A DNA stretch of 35,685 nucleotides from Rickettsiales bacterium (GTDB taxonomy: Bacteria > Pseudomonadota > Alphaproteobacteria > Rs-D84), in contig JAISHM010000021.1 in assembly GCA_031262525.1 (NCBI GenBank), positions 1 through 35,685 of the forward strand, read 5' to 3'. Made by a program: the position numbers and the translations under genes. A model generated the notes under the pieces. That model did not search any database. It was not told the DNA's origin and was given only the letters and a program-made list of their open reading frames with translations. This document shows positions 1 to 6,356 of this stretch, piece after piece. How positions within the stretch are numbered: position 1 is the first letter of the stretch; each line of letters begins with the position of its first letter.

Positions 1-16
1 AATAGGGGGTTTTTAT

Positions 17-268
17 ATGACACAAAAAGAAATAGATGCTCTTGGTTATACAAAAGATTTTGTGGAAAGTATGGAATTATACTATGAACTAAAATGGAAT
101 GTCATAGATAAAGAAGGGACGCAAGTTTGTGCTGGGTGGGTGCCACGGGGTGAAAAAGTAGAAGCAGAAAATGTAATAGAGTCCGGTAATTTAAATAAAA
201 AACTTAAAGATTCTTGGTCAAATGCGCGTTTCAGGCATAAAAAAAATAGTGGCAGGGATGGTATGTAA
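17..268 (+). CDS. Hypothetical small protein (83 aa)
   Basis: I do not recognise this protein. It is soluble and charged: an acidic N-terminal half (DALGYTKDFVESMELYYEL), a central stretch with Trp, Cys and Gly (VCAGWVPRGEKVEAEN), and a basic C-terminus. There is no signal peptide or membrane segment. A GGGGG tract about 7 nt upstream of the ATG can act as ribosome binding site and supports the start. A GC hairpin lies just after the stop (291-314), and a 0.9 kb repeat region follows, so the gene ends its transcription unit. The promoter would lie outside the window. The coding call rests on the ribosome binding site, the start and normal amino-acid composition. Confidence 0.6.
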   Translation: MTQKEIDALGYTKDFVESMELYYELKWNVIDKEGTQVCAGWVPRGEKVEAENVIESGNLNKKLKDSWSNARFRHKKNSGRDGM

Positions 269-290
269 AATTATAGCAAAAAAATTAAAA

Positions 291-314
291 CAGGGGGGTA
301 ATAAAATCCCCCTG
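291..314 (+). terminator. Hairpin terminator after the first gene
   Basis: CAGGGGG (291-297) pairs with the reverse-complementary CCCCCTG (308-314) across an AT-rich loop. It lies 23 nt after the stop codon. The following tract (ATTGTTT) is a weak U run, so termination may be inefficient, and transcripts could continue into the tandem repeat array. Confidence 0.55.
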
Positions 315-355
315 ATTGTTTGGTAAGATAAAGGCGCATAATGTATATTATGTAT

Positions 356-555
356 AGTTATCTATTAGGTAACGATACATAATATAACTAATCTTAAACA
401 TTTTCATAATAGTTGCCTGTTAGGCAATGATACATAATATAACTAATCTTAAACATTTTCATAATAGTTGTCTGTTAGGTAACGATACATAATATAACTA
501 ATCTTAAACATTTTCATAATAGTTGTCTGTTAGGCAACGATACATAATATAACTA
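356..555 (+). repeat. Tandem 55-bp repeat array (3.6 copies), each with a small hairpin
   Basis: Units start at 356, 411, 466 and 521; the last stops after 35 nt. The period is exactly 55 bp, and the units are near-identical (GATACATAATATAACTAATC and onward) except in one short stem. Each unit carries a 6-bp stem with a TATTA or TGTTA loop: GTTATC/GGTAAC, GTTGCC/GGCAAT, GTTGTC/GGTAAC, GTTGTC/GGCAAC. Nearly all variation falls in the stem and stays pairable as RNA with G-U wobbles. The first unit also has an 11-bp outer stem: ATATTATGTAT (345-355) with ATACATAATAT (375-385). The same right arm recurs at 430-440, 485-495 and 540-550 with no second left arm. No open reading frame spans the array. 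Confidence 0.85.
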
Positions 556-558
556 AAA

Positions 559-715
559 AGTTCCCCTCCTGTGGAGGGGTGGCACCCATAGCCTTGGCGA
601 AGGGTGCCGGGGTGGTTAGAGAGTTCAAGAAAATTAAAAAATATCAAGTTATAAAAACTTGTCCTTTATAAAGGACAATTAGTAATCGGTATTATTTTTT
701 TCTTGAACTCTCTAA
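559..715 (+). mobile_element. Composite palindromic / MITE-like element, copy A
   Basis: Two parts abut. First (559-615) is a GC-rich module: TCCCCTCC-TGT-GGAGGGG, then GGCACCC...GGGTGCC, then GGGGTGG. Second (616-715) is a 100-bp AT-rich module bounded by perfect 18-bp terminal inverted repeats, TTAGAGAGTTCAAGAAAA (616-633) and its reverse complement (698-715). At the centre (659-678) is the perfect palindrome TTGTCCTTTATAAAGGACAA. There is no transposase or other reading frame. The layout fits a non-autonomous miniature element. A reverse-oriented relative is at 15982-16078, and the GC module alone is inside trmD (35570-35615). Confidence 0.75.
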
Positions 716-985
716 TCCATCTCCTGCGGGGCAATGGCCCCCCGCCTGCGCGGGGGTGACGGAGTTTTTTCTGTGGCGGTTCCCCCGCCCGGTCTTACTC
801 GCTTTGCTCGTAATCCACCCCGCCCACGGGGGCGGGGATTTTGTATCGGCGTTTGTTTATCTTTTATTTTTTACCCGGTCTAAAATTCCCGCATGAACTC
901 GGTCTGAATTCCCCGCCCTTGGGGGCGGGGTGTCCGCGGCTTGCCCACCGAAATTTTAACAAAGGTGGGGGCGGGGAAATCGGCT
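716..985. repeat. GC-rich REP-like palindrome island
   Basis: No gene is seen here. Several short GC palindromes stand out from the AT-rich surroundings. CCCCCGC-CTGC-GCGGGGG (739-756) has the same stem-4-stem form as the copy inside lpxB. Two hairpins of the type CCCCGCC...GGCGGGG lie near 820-840 and 913-930. The stretch looks like nested or decayed REP-like insertions. Any reading frame here is a product of the repeats. Confidence 0.6.
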
Positions 986-1000
986 AGGATAATAGTAAAA

Positions 1001-1070
1001 CCTTGTCCTTTATAAAGGACAAGGTAAAAAAAAAGAGCCCTATTCCCGCCGCCGTGGGAATGACAAGAGT
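1001..1070. repeat. TTGTCCTTTA palindrome followed by a REP-like palindrome
   Basis: The 20-bp palindrome TTGTCCTTTATAAAGGACAA recurs at 1003-1022, here extended by CC/GG to a perfect 24-bp palindrome (1001-1024). It is followed at 1036-1070 by AGCCCTATTCCCGCC... and GGGAATGACAAGAGTTT, almost identical to 8344-8381; the two differ by one base in the stem (GTGGG here, GCGGG there). The unit lies downstream of the HAD gene, which is read towards it on the minus strand. Confidence 0.75.
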
Positions 1071-1159
1071 TTGTTTGTGGGAAACAGAATTCTTTTTTTG
1101 GGTATCTAAACATTCAACGGCTTTGCCGCCCCCCCGTCAGATGGGAACTTTTACTAAAT

Positions 1160-1765
1160 TCACTTTTGCTGCCAAAAGTGTTGTGTCGTTCCACCAGTAT
1201 AAACCAGCCTTGCTTTTTCCAATGCGTGAATCAGGCTGAACGCGGTTTTATCTGGTCCCAATTTTCGCGCCAATTCGTGATTGTAATGTGTGCAACTATT
1301 GGAAATCATAATGACCGGGATACCCTGCTCTATGCAATCGGTTATCACAAACGGCGAATCGTCGATATGTAAATCTGTCCCTAATTTTACCAGGGTGTCT
1401 ATTTTCGGTGTTTTTACATCGTGGACATTATTAAAGCCCGTCATTATTCCCGCGTTCAGCAATTGCATATAGGTTTTTTGCGGTTGTTGCATTTTTCGTG
1501 TTGTTACGAAATGAACATCAAAATTCGGATTATAAAAAAGTTGATTCAGATAATACGGAATTTGCGCGTCACACAGCGGCATTTTATATAATTTGTCTTT
1601 GTAAAAATCGCTGGTTATATGGCGTGCCATTTTTTTTGGATACGCATCATAAACATTAAAATATGTTTTTGGTGTGTATTCGACGCCCGCCCTATTTGCC
1701 GCAGATTGGAATATCGGGCCCAGATTAAAAATTGTATCGTCAAGGTCTATGGTTATTTTTATCAT
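1160..1765 (-). CDS. HAD-superfamily hydrolase, 5'(3')-deoxyribonucleotidase-like
   Basis: This 201-residue protein has the HAD motifs in order. Motif I is DLDDT near residue 8, where the first Asp is the nucleophile. Motif II is VTTRK near residue 90. The motif III Lys lies in KTPKIDTLVKL, and motif IV is HIDDSP. The N-terminus (ITIDLDDTIFNLGPIF) and length are close to the small 5'(3')-deoxyribonucleotidases (NT5C type), which dephosphorylate nucleotides; the substrate is not fixed by the sequence. The start codon overlaps the stop of the upstream kinase-like gene by 4 bp (ATGA), so the two are translationally coupled. No signal peptide is seen, so it should be cytoplasmic. Repeats follow the stop. 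Confidence 0.75.
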   Translation of the reverse strand: MIKITIDLDDTIFNLGPIFQSAANRAGVEYTPKTYFNVYDAYPKKMARHITSDFYKDKLYKMPLCDAQIPYYLNQLFYNPNFDVHFVTTRKMQQPQKTYMQLLNAGIMTGFNNVHDVKTPKIDTLVKLGTDLHIDDSPFVITDCIEQGIPVIMISNSCTHYNHELARKLGPDKTAFSLIHALEKARLVYTGGTTQHFWQQK

Positions 1766-2649
1766 TTCGTATGTCTTTTATACAATAAATTTTCTAGGAT
1801 TCCACCAAAATCTATGACTTTACCATTTATTATATTGTTGGGTGCGTATTGGTCGTCATAATAAATTTCGCCATTTATTGCGGCGCGTCCAACATCTATA
1901 TCATTGTGTAATAAAACCCGGTCCGAAGATTTTGGATTGAAAATACGTTCCAGTTGGTGTTGTTCTTTGGTTGTGGAAATTTCTTTATTATTTTCAACCC
2001 ATTCTGAAAATATATATGCATAATCGCGACACAGGTTTCCAAAATAAAACTCCTTGCATAATTTTTTTTGCGCAGATTTTGATATGTATAAAGCGCTGCG
2101 GCTTTCTGCTATATACCCGTGTGCAAATATATTTGTTTCAAATGCTTGATTACAAGCAGGAATAAAATACTTTAATGCGTATGTTGTTTTGTTTATTTTA
2201 ATCTGTAAAACATTTCCAAAGTTACCAAAAAATTCATCGTTATTCTTTATTGTTGTTTTTACCCCCAAGGAATTTTCTAAGGTGCTCGCCAGAGTGTTTA
2301 AGTCGGACAATTCTTCATCGTTTTTACAGAAATAATAATTGGGGGAATTGAATAAATTGGCATATCCACAGAATATATTATCCATTGTTTTTATTATATC
2401 TTTTGCTGGTATTTTTACATCGTTTATTAGATTTTTTGGAATTGTTCCACCAATCAGGTATGGCATATCGCATTTATTAAAAATGTTTTGTATGTCGCGG
2501 ACTTCAAACCAATTCTTTTTTAACATTTTTGTTAAATGGGAGTGTTTTGTTTTTTGTTGTGCTGACTGTGATATTACAGAAACAACCCCCTTGCGTTTGG
2601 GGCTTGGGCGCACCGATTTTGTAAAAGAGTCGTAATAATTCTGGGTCAT
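1762..2649 (-). CDS. Protein-kinase-like protein of unknown target
   Basis: This 295-residue protein reads as a divergent kinase fold in its second half. A glycine loop (FFGNFGNVLQI, residues 140-150) is followed by an ALK lysine (K160). A hinge-like YAYIFSEW lies near 210, a catalytic-loop-like LLHND near 247-250, and IDFGG (D280) fills the DFG position. The usual HxDxxxxN spacing is not kept: there is extra sequence after HND, so activity is uncertain. The N-terminal 130 residues are unassigned. An upstream in-frame codon at 2709 would add 20 residues, but a TTGACA/TATTAT promoter lies inside that extension, so I start at 2649. It is coupled by ATGA overlap to a HAD phosphatase. The family could be aminoglycoside-phosphotransferase-like or effector-kinase-like. 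Confidence 0.6.
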   Translation of the reverse strand: MTQNYYDSFTKSVRPSPKRKGVVSVISQSAQQKTKHSHLTKMLKKNWFEVRDIQNIFNKCDMPYLIGGTIPKNLINDVKIPAKDIIKTMDNIFCGYANLFNSPNYYFCKNDEELSDLNTLASTLENSLGVKTTIKNNDEFFGNFGNVLQIKINKTTYALKYFIPACNQAFETNIFAHGYIAESRSALYISKSAQKKLCKEFYFGNLCRDYAYIFSEWVENNKEISTTKEQHQLERIFNPKSSDRVLLHNDIDVGRAAINGEIYYDDQYAPNNIINGKVIDFGGILENLLYKRHTK

Positions 2650-2663
2650 TTTTTTATGTCTAT

Positions 2664-2691
2664 ATAATAATACAAAAATATTTTTTGTCAA
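2664..2691 (-). promoter_or_regulatory. Promoter of the kinase-HAD operon
   Basis: On the minus strand, TTGACA (2691-2686) is separated by 16 nt from TATTAT (2669-2664). The expected start of transcription is about 8 nt before the ATG at 2649, which leaves little room for a Shine-Dalgarno site. It is divergent from the tlyA promoter. Confidence 0.65.
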
Positions 2692-2702
2692 ATAGTATTT
2701 TT

Positions 2703-2730
2703 TTGACATTTTGTATTTTATTGTTATGAT
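2703..2730 (+). promoter_or_regulatory. Promoter of tlyA, probably leaderless
   Basis: TTGACA (2703-2708), a 16-nt spacer, then TATGAT (2725-2730). The ATG that begins the family-like sequence MRLDIYLF is at 2738, where transcription should begin, so the mRNA would have no 5' leader. Confidence 0.7.
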
Positions 2731-2737
2731 ATTTTTT

Positions 2738-3448
2738 ATGAGGTTGGATATTTATTTATTCCAGAATAAATTTTACGAATCGCGCGCCCGCGCGGCGGCG
2801 GCGATTGAATCTGGGCTGGTTCTGGTGAATAAAAAAATCGCGGTAAAGGCGGGTCAGATTGTGTGTGAAAATGACCAGATTACGACGCGTCCCCTGCCCT
2901 ATAAATCGGGGCGCGGTGCGTTAAAATTGGCGCACGCAATGGACGCGTTCAATATAAATCCTGATGGTTGGGTGTGTTTAGATGTGGGTGCCAGCACAGG
3001 CGGCTTTACCGAGGTTTTATTAAATCGCGGCGCGGCGCGCGTATTCGCGGTTGATGTTGGAACCTCGCAATTAAATTCGGAATTAAAAAATGACCACCGT
3101 GTGGTCAGCTTGGAAAATGTGGATATTCGCGCCCTGCCCCCGATTGCGCCAGTGGATTTAATAGTAATTGATGTCTCGTTCATTTCGGTTGGTGATATTG
3201 CAGATGCTGTTGCAAAATGGAACGCGAATAAAATAATTGTTTTAATTAAACCTCAGTTTGAAGTTCCGCGTCGTATTGCCGCAAAATCCGATGGGGTAAT
3301 TCGCGACGAAAAATATCATAACGATGCAATTAACGGCGTTGTTTCTGTGATGGAACGTGTTGGGTATGCAGCGCACGATGTAATCAAGTCGCCGATTCTG
3401 GGCGGCAGCGGTAATACAGAATTTTTGGGGTATTTTATCAGGAAATAG
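2738..3448 (+). CDS. tlyA: TlyA-family rRNA 2'-O-methyltransferase
   Basis: The protein (236 aa) starts MRLDIYLFQNKFYESRARA, an S4 RNA-binding domain (about residues 1-60), followed by an FtsJ/RrmJ-type Rossmann methyltransferase. The SAM loop is LDVGASTGGFTEVLL, followed by VFAVDVGTSQL. The motif IV Asp is in DLIVIDVSF, and IKPQFEV carries the typical Lys. TlyA proteins 2'-O-methylate cytidines of 16S and/or 23S rRNA using SAM; many were once named hemolysin A. Length fits the family. I place the start at 2738 rather than at an upstream TTG because the S4 domain begins there and the promoter lies just before it. Its 3' end overlaps the convergent XRE gene by 11 bp. Confidence 0.9.
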   Translation: MRLDIYLFQNKFYESRARAAAAIESGLVLVNKKIAVKAGQIVCENDQITTRPLPYKSGRGALKLAHAMDAFNINPDGWVCLDVGASTGGFTEVLLNRGAARVFAVDVGTSQLNSELKNDHRVVSLENVDIRALPPIAPVDLIVIDVSFISVGDIADAVAKWNANKIIVLIKPQFEVPRRIAAKSDGVIRDEKYHNDAINGVVSVMERVGYAAHDVIKSPILGGSGNTEFLGYFIRK

Positions 3449-3896
3449 GATTTTTTTGAGACGTGTGTCCGTGCGACATCAGTTCCAGTAATTCCATAAC
3501 ATGGCGACGCTGGGCATCGGTCGGCAATTTCCAATACAGGTTTATCAGTTTTAATGAATCATTATTTGTAATTGGGTCAATTGGTGAATCTATGTCTGTT
3601 CGTTCGTTCAGGTTTTCTTCGGCAACATTGTATTTGTGTGATGGTTGCTCTGGATACACCAAACCAGAAAAAAAGAATGTAACCGGTGTTTCCAGCGCCG
3701 CCGCAATTTGGAACAGGCGCGACACAGAGATACGATTTCCCGAAGTTTCATATTTTTGGATTTGTTGAAAGGTAATGTCGCAACGCGCGGCCAATTCCTT
3801 TTGGGTCATTCCCATCATATTACGGCGTAAACGAATGCGTTGTCCGATATAGGCATCTACCATATTTGGTCCTGCTGATTTTTTGCATATTTTCAT
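3438..3896 (-). CDS. XRE-family transcriptional regulator, PraR/PhrR-like
   Basis: This protein of 152 residues has a Cro/C1-type helix-turn-helix (IGQRIRLRRNMMGMTQKELAAR, then FQQIQKYE and ISVSRLFQIAAAL). The core closely matches the alphaproteobacterial PraR/PhrR regulators (pattern VGSRxRLRR...LTFQQVQKYExGxNRIxASRL), which control surface attachment and stress genes in rhizobia. The C-terminal third, after TFFFSGL, is variable and polar. The start at 3896 (MKICKKSAGPNMVDAY) is favoured because rhizobial relatives also begin with a KKPNPID-like segment and because a consensus promoter ends 7 nt upstream, giving a leaderless mRNA. An ATG at 3863 with an AGGA upstream is the alternative. Targets are unknown. 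Confidence 0.85.
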   Translation of the reverse strand: MKICKKSAGPNMVDAYIGQRIRLRRNMMGMTQKELAARCDITFQQIQKYETSGNRISVSRLFQIAAALETPVTFFFSGLVYPEQPSHKYNVAEENLNERTDIDSPIDPITNNDSLKLINLYWKLPTDAQRRHVMELLELMSHGHTSQKNPIS

Positions 3897-3902
3897 ATTG
3901 TA

Positions 3903-3931
3903 TTTATAGGGATTTTTTCCAGCAATGTCAA
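3903..3931 (-). promoter_or_regulatory. Promoter of the XRE regulator, probably leaderless
   Basis: Minus strand: TTGACA (3931-3926), 17-nt spacer, TATAAA (3908-3903). Six bases separate the -10 box from the ATG at 3896, so the expected transcription start is the A of the start codon. Confidence 0.75.
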
Positions 3932-3949
3932 GGGGTAATATTAAATATA

Positions 3950-4025
3950 AATGGGCGACCCGAGATGAAGCACCGGGCTGCTGGTTTCCCCCTGACCCGC
4001 TGGCGCTCTGCTTCGTCCGCCCGAA
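3950..4025 (-). ncRNA. ffs: Signal recognition particle RNA (4.5S, small bacterial type)
   Basis: A GC-rich island between two divergent genes reads on the minus strand as an SRP RNA. The apical domain is GGGTCAGGGGGAAACC followed by AGCAGCCC: it has the GGTCAGG strand, a GAAA tetraloop closed by G-C pairs, and the AGCAG asymmetric loop that binds Ffh M domain. Outer pairings support one folded RNA: GGGCG (from 4022) with CGCCC (to 3953), and GAAGCA with TGCTTC. The RNA, with Ffh, targets membrane and secretory proteins to FtsY and the translocon. A consensus promoter (4058-4032) places the 5' end near 4025. The 3' end is estimated from the closing stem, as no U-run terminator is obvious. At about 76 nt it is on the short side. 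Confidence 0.88.
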
Positions 4026-4031
4026 CAACAG

Positions 4032-4058
4032 ATTATATTATTTTTTTACTTGTGTCAA
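4032..4058 (-). promoter_or_regulatory. Promoter of the SRP RNA
   Basis: Minus strand TTGACA (4058-4053) and TATAAT (4037-4032), spacer 15 nt. Both boxes are perfect, as expected for an abundant stable RNA. Transcription should begin around 4025. Confidence 0.7.
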
Positions 4059-4092
4059 ATGTTATATGAGTTTTTGTTTGTCAATATATTTC

Positions 4093-4120
4093 TTGACTTT
4101 GCGTGTTGTGTTGGTATTAT
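4093..4120 (+). promoter_or_regulatory. Promoter of the membrane protein at 4145
   Basis: TTGACT (4093-4098), 16-nt spacer, TATTAT (4115-4120). Transcription should begin near 4127, about 18 nt before the ATG at 4145. Confidence 0.65.
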
Positions 4121-4144
4121 TGTAAAAAAAGAGCCAAAATAATT

Positions 4145-4651
4145 ATGAATTACACGACCGCTTATCACAATCTGAATTTAGATGTAAATCAGCCAGAACA
4201 AAAAATATCTGACTGGCTGGTCAATATCACCAAGATGCGTAAAATATTAAAGACAAGCGATTATGCCGCAGAATCGTTGGATTTTTTATTGAATCACGAT
4301 TCAAAATCCAATGTTTATTATATCAAGAAAGATTCTTTTACAGAGCACAAATTACGAAATATGTGGGAGGGTCAAAATGGCATTCGCGCAAACCTGGATA
4401 TTTATCTGAAAGCAGAGGTCCGTGATAGTTTCAAATATACAAAAAATTATATGATTGGTGCCGGAATATCGGCTATTGGGGCGGTATTTATGCGTGATGA
4501 ACTTTGGAAAATATGGTTGGGGTTGTTATCTCTTTTGGGCGTCAGTCTGACAATTGTTGATGTCGTCAGTTATTTATACAATAAAAAACAAGTTTATGAC
4601 TTTAACCGCTTGAAAAAATTTGTTGCAAAAAAATCTAATTCCAATCGGTAA
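4145..4651 (+). CDS. Small membrane protein of unknown function
   Basis: I do not recognise this 168-residue protein. The N-terminal two thirds are soluble and mixed-charge. Two hydrophobic segments follow (YMIGAGISAIGAVFM and WLGLLSLLGVSLTIVDVVSYLY), then a basic tail ending KKFVAKKSNSNR. This suggests a cytoplasmic N-terminal domain, a membrane hairpin and a short basic C-terminus inside. The start at ATG 4145 (MNYTTAYHNL) follows a good promoter; an earlier in-frame TTG at 4103 lies between its -35 and -10 boxes. The 3' end overlaps the convergent methyltransferase gene by 17 bp. The protein at 24627 starts similarly (MNYTQTYDIL) and has the same soluble-then-hairpin plan, but I cannot claim homology. 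Confidence 0.6.
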   Translation: MNYTTAYHNLNLDVNQPEQKISDWLVNITKMRKILKTSDYAAESLDFLLNHDSKSNVYYIKKDSFTEHKLRNMWEGQNGIRANLDIYLKAEVRDSFKYTKNYMIGAGISAIGAVFMRDELWKIWLGLLSLLGVSLTIVDVVSYLYNKKQVYDFNRLKKFVAKKSNSNR

Positions 4652-5243
4652 TAATTTTTGAGCCTGTTTTTACACCTGTCCGTGCGGCAATCAGAACCCG
4701 TGAATTATTAAAAATTGGTTGTATGGTTATTCCGTGCGCGCCGCCGACGTGCAGCGTTGCAACTATTTCCGACATTTGCAAAGTATCCACGATTATAAAA
4801 ATATGACCGCGTGGACGAACGCGTTTCAAACACGCCCGCGTCCATTCGGTCAAATTTGTATTATGGTGCGCGCCGTGCGCCGCAGGAGAGCCACGAAAAT
4901 ATGGTGGGTTTGTTATTACCGCGTCAAATGTTCGGTCGGTTTTCCAATTAAAAATATCGGCATTCACCAGTTCGATTTTGCGCCCGTTCAATGCGGCATT
5001 TTGCGCCGCCGTATTCAGCATTTTTTTATTGTTATCCAGTCCCGTGATTTTTATTTCCGGACGCAATGCCAGCAAATTCAGTGCGACCCCGCCCGTACCA
5101 ATTCCAACATCCAGTGCGGTTTTTATCTTGGCGACGGACGCAAATTGCGCTAAATACACAGCATCTCCTGTTGTATGATAACCATCGGATAGAAATTTAA
5201 CCGCGCCATTCATTGTTGTGAAAAAGTCTTGTTTTTTTATCAT
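4635..5243 (-). CDS. TrmN6-like tRNA (adenine-N6)-methyltransferase
   Basis: This 202-residue Rossmann methyltransferase has a SAM loop (LDVGIGTGGVALNLL), an acidic motif II (ITGLDNN), an adenosine-contact stretch (VNADIFNW) and the catalytic NPPYF motif of N6-adenine or N5-glutamine methyltransferases. The order and compact length match TrmN6/YfiC, which methylates A37 of tRNA-Val, rather than the longer PrmC. The motif N-terminal to the SAM loop (SDGYHTTGDAVYLAQF) resembles the usual FRFTxDSVLL segment. The start is set at the ATG of MIKKQDFF (5243); the upstream open sequence lies inside the divergent gene. A TTGGTA/TACCAA inverted repeat sits just upstream. Confidence 0.75.
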   Translation of the reverse strand: MIKKQDFFTTMNGAVKFLSDGYHTTGDAVYLAQFASVAKIKTALDVGIGTGGVALNLLALRPEIKITGLDNNKKMLNTAAQNAALNGRKIELVNADIFNWKTDRTFDAVITNPPYFRGSPAAHGAHHNTNLTEWTRACLKRVRPRGHIFIIVDTLQMSEIVATLHVGGAHGITIQPIFNNSRVLIAARTGVKTGSKIITDWN

Positions 5244-5246
5244 AGT

Positions 5247-5262
5247 TTGGTAATAATACCAA
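5247..5262. promoter_or_regulatory. Inverted repeat in divergent promoter region
   Basis: TTGGTA-ATAA-TACCAA is a perfect 6-bp inverted repeat in the 43-bp gap between the methyltransferase (minus) and the membrane protein at 5287 (plus). A minus-strand TATTAT lies within it, so a bound repressor could cover a -10 box. This is an operator-like candidate only. Confidence 0.3.
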
Positions 5263-5286
5263 GAATAAATAACAAAGGCAATTTTA

Positions 5287-6300
5287 ATGTTTGATTCTTC
5301 TTTGGTTGTGCAATCTGCAATCAGCACCTTTAATAATATCGCGTTGCGTGCGCCTGACTTTTTTTGGACGGCGATTTTTTGTCTGCCGATTTTTGCGGTT
5401 TTTTGGGTGTTCCGCAATGAAATTTCTGCGCGATTTTTCCCGGACACAAAAAAACGCACCATACAGATTACAACTTTGATACTGGGATTTATTGGGGTGT
5501 GGCTGCTGACACATGAAAATTTTGCGGCATTGCGTGATGGTATTTGGATTGGAACATCTGTTTTAACAGCGATATGTATTTTTGTTTTGTCGGTATTCGC
5601 GGGGCAAAAATTACGCAGTTTCTCGGACTATGTTCGCGTCGGTGATAAATGGAAAAACAGGTCGGATTATTTAATTCCGTGGGTGATTCTTGCGGTTGTG
5701 GGATTGTGCGCCATGCCCCAGTGGTGGGCTGTTTTGGTTCAATTTTGTGCGGCGGCAGCGGGATTTTATCTGGGGCGATTGCGTAAAAATCGTGGCAAAG
5801 CAACAATTTCTGTGGAAAATTTAATTCTGGGATTGGTGTTTATTTTAACGGCGGGATTGGTTATGCAGCCCGAATTTTTCCGTTTTGGCTGGCTGGGGAA
5901 TTTGACGATTATCCATTTAATTTTTATAACTGGGACAATGTTTTTTGCAACTGGCGCGTTGATGCTGCGTGTGGTTCGTCCGACGGGGTGGCTGAAACCT
6001 GGATATTATAATAAGTTTATAATGCTGATGCGGGCGATGATGATTTTGTTGTTTGCAATGTTTGTTTTGACCGAAAGTATTTTAATGTTTGGGATTTTTG
6101 TGGTGGCGATGATGTGCTATATGTTTTTGGTTCTACGGCATCGCGCTAAATCCATGGCAAACAAAACCGAGGCTGAAAATATGTGGTTTTTGGCGGTATT
6201 ATTGTTCGGGGTTTTAATTTCTATGCCGGTGATTGTTTGCGCAATGTTGCTGATTGGGCGCAAAATAGATGTCGTTAAAAGCATTCGGGCTTTGTTATAG
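5287..6300 (+). CDS. Polytopic inner-membrane protein of unknown function
   Basis: The protein is 337 residues with about nine or ten hydrophobic segments, for example FFWTAIFCLPIFAVFWVF, ITTLILGFIGVWLL, VLTAICIFVLSVFAG, WVILAVVGLCAMP and MFGIFVVAMMCYMFLVL. Short basic loops (RLRKNRGK, RHRAKSMANK) between them help orient it. There are no soluble domains or catalytic motifs that I can name. AAAGG upstream of the ATG can serve as ribosome binding site. It is followed 56 nt later by lpxA in the same direction, so an envelope role is possible but only suggested by context. Confidence 0.7.
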   Translation: MFDSSLVVQSAISTFNNIALRAPDFFWTAIFCLPIFAVFWVFRNEISARFFPDTKKRTIQITTLILGFIGVWLLTHENFAALRDGIWIGTSVLTAICIFVLSVFAGQKLRSFSDYVRVGDKWKNRSDYLIPWVILAVVGLCAMPQWWAVLVQFCAAAAGFYLGRLRKNRGKATISVENLILGLVFILTAGLVMQPEFFRFGWLGNLTIIHLIFITGTMFFATGALMLRVVRPTGWLKPGYYNKFIMLMRAMMILLFAMFVLTESILMFGIFVVAMMCYMFLVLRHRAKSMANKTEAENMWFLAVLLFGVLISMPVIVCAMLLIGRKIDVVKSIRALL

Positions 6301-6341
6301 TTGGTTATATTAAATGAATACAAAGTTCTGGGGGAAATTTG

Positions 6342-6347
6342 TATAAT
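6342..6347 (+). promoter_or_regulatory. Possible -10 box for lpxA
   Basis: TATAAT at 6342-6347 lies 9 nt before the lpxA ATG (6357), with no Shine-Dalgarno site between. The -35 region (TACAAA near 6319) is poor. It could give a nearly leaderless lpxA mRNA, in addition to readthrough from the upstream gene. Confidence 0.4.
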
Positions 6348-6356
6348 TACCGCGTT

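Noticed and set aside
356-555. CRISPR array
   Set aside because: The whole 55-bp unit is repeated, including what would be spacers, and no cas gene is present. It is a simple tandem repeat with hairpins.
880-1239. Two overlapping reading frames of 77-78 codons
   Set aside because: They lie wholly in palindromic repeats (1001-1070 and the GC island) on opposite strands, have no ribosome binding site and encode repeat-derived sequence.
3953-4022. Terminator or REP element in the tlyA/XRE region
   Set aside because: There is no T run, and the apical sequence matches the SRP RNA core (GGTCAGG, GAAA loop, AGCAG), so an SRP RNA explains it better.
5247-5262. Rho-independent terminator
   Set aside because: The 6-bp TTGGTA/TACCAA repeat is AT-rich, lies between divergent genes and overlaps a -10-like box, so an operator is more plausible, though unproven.
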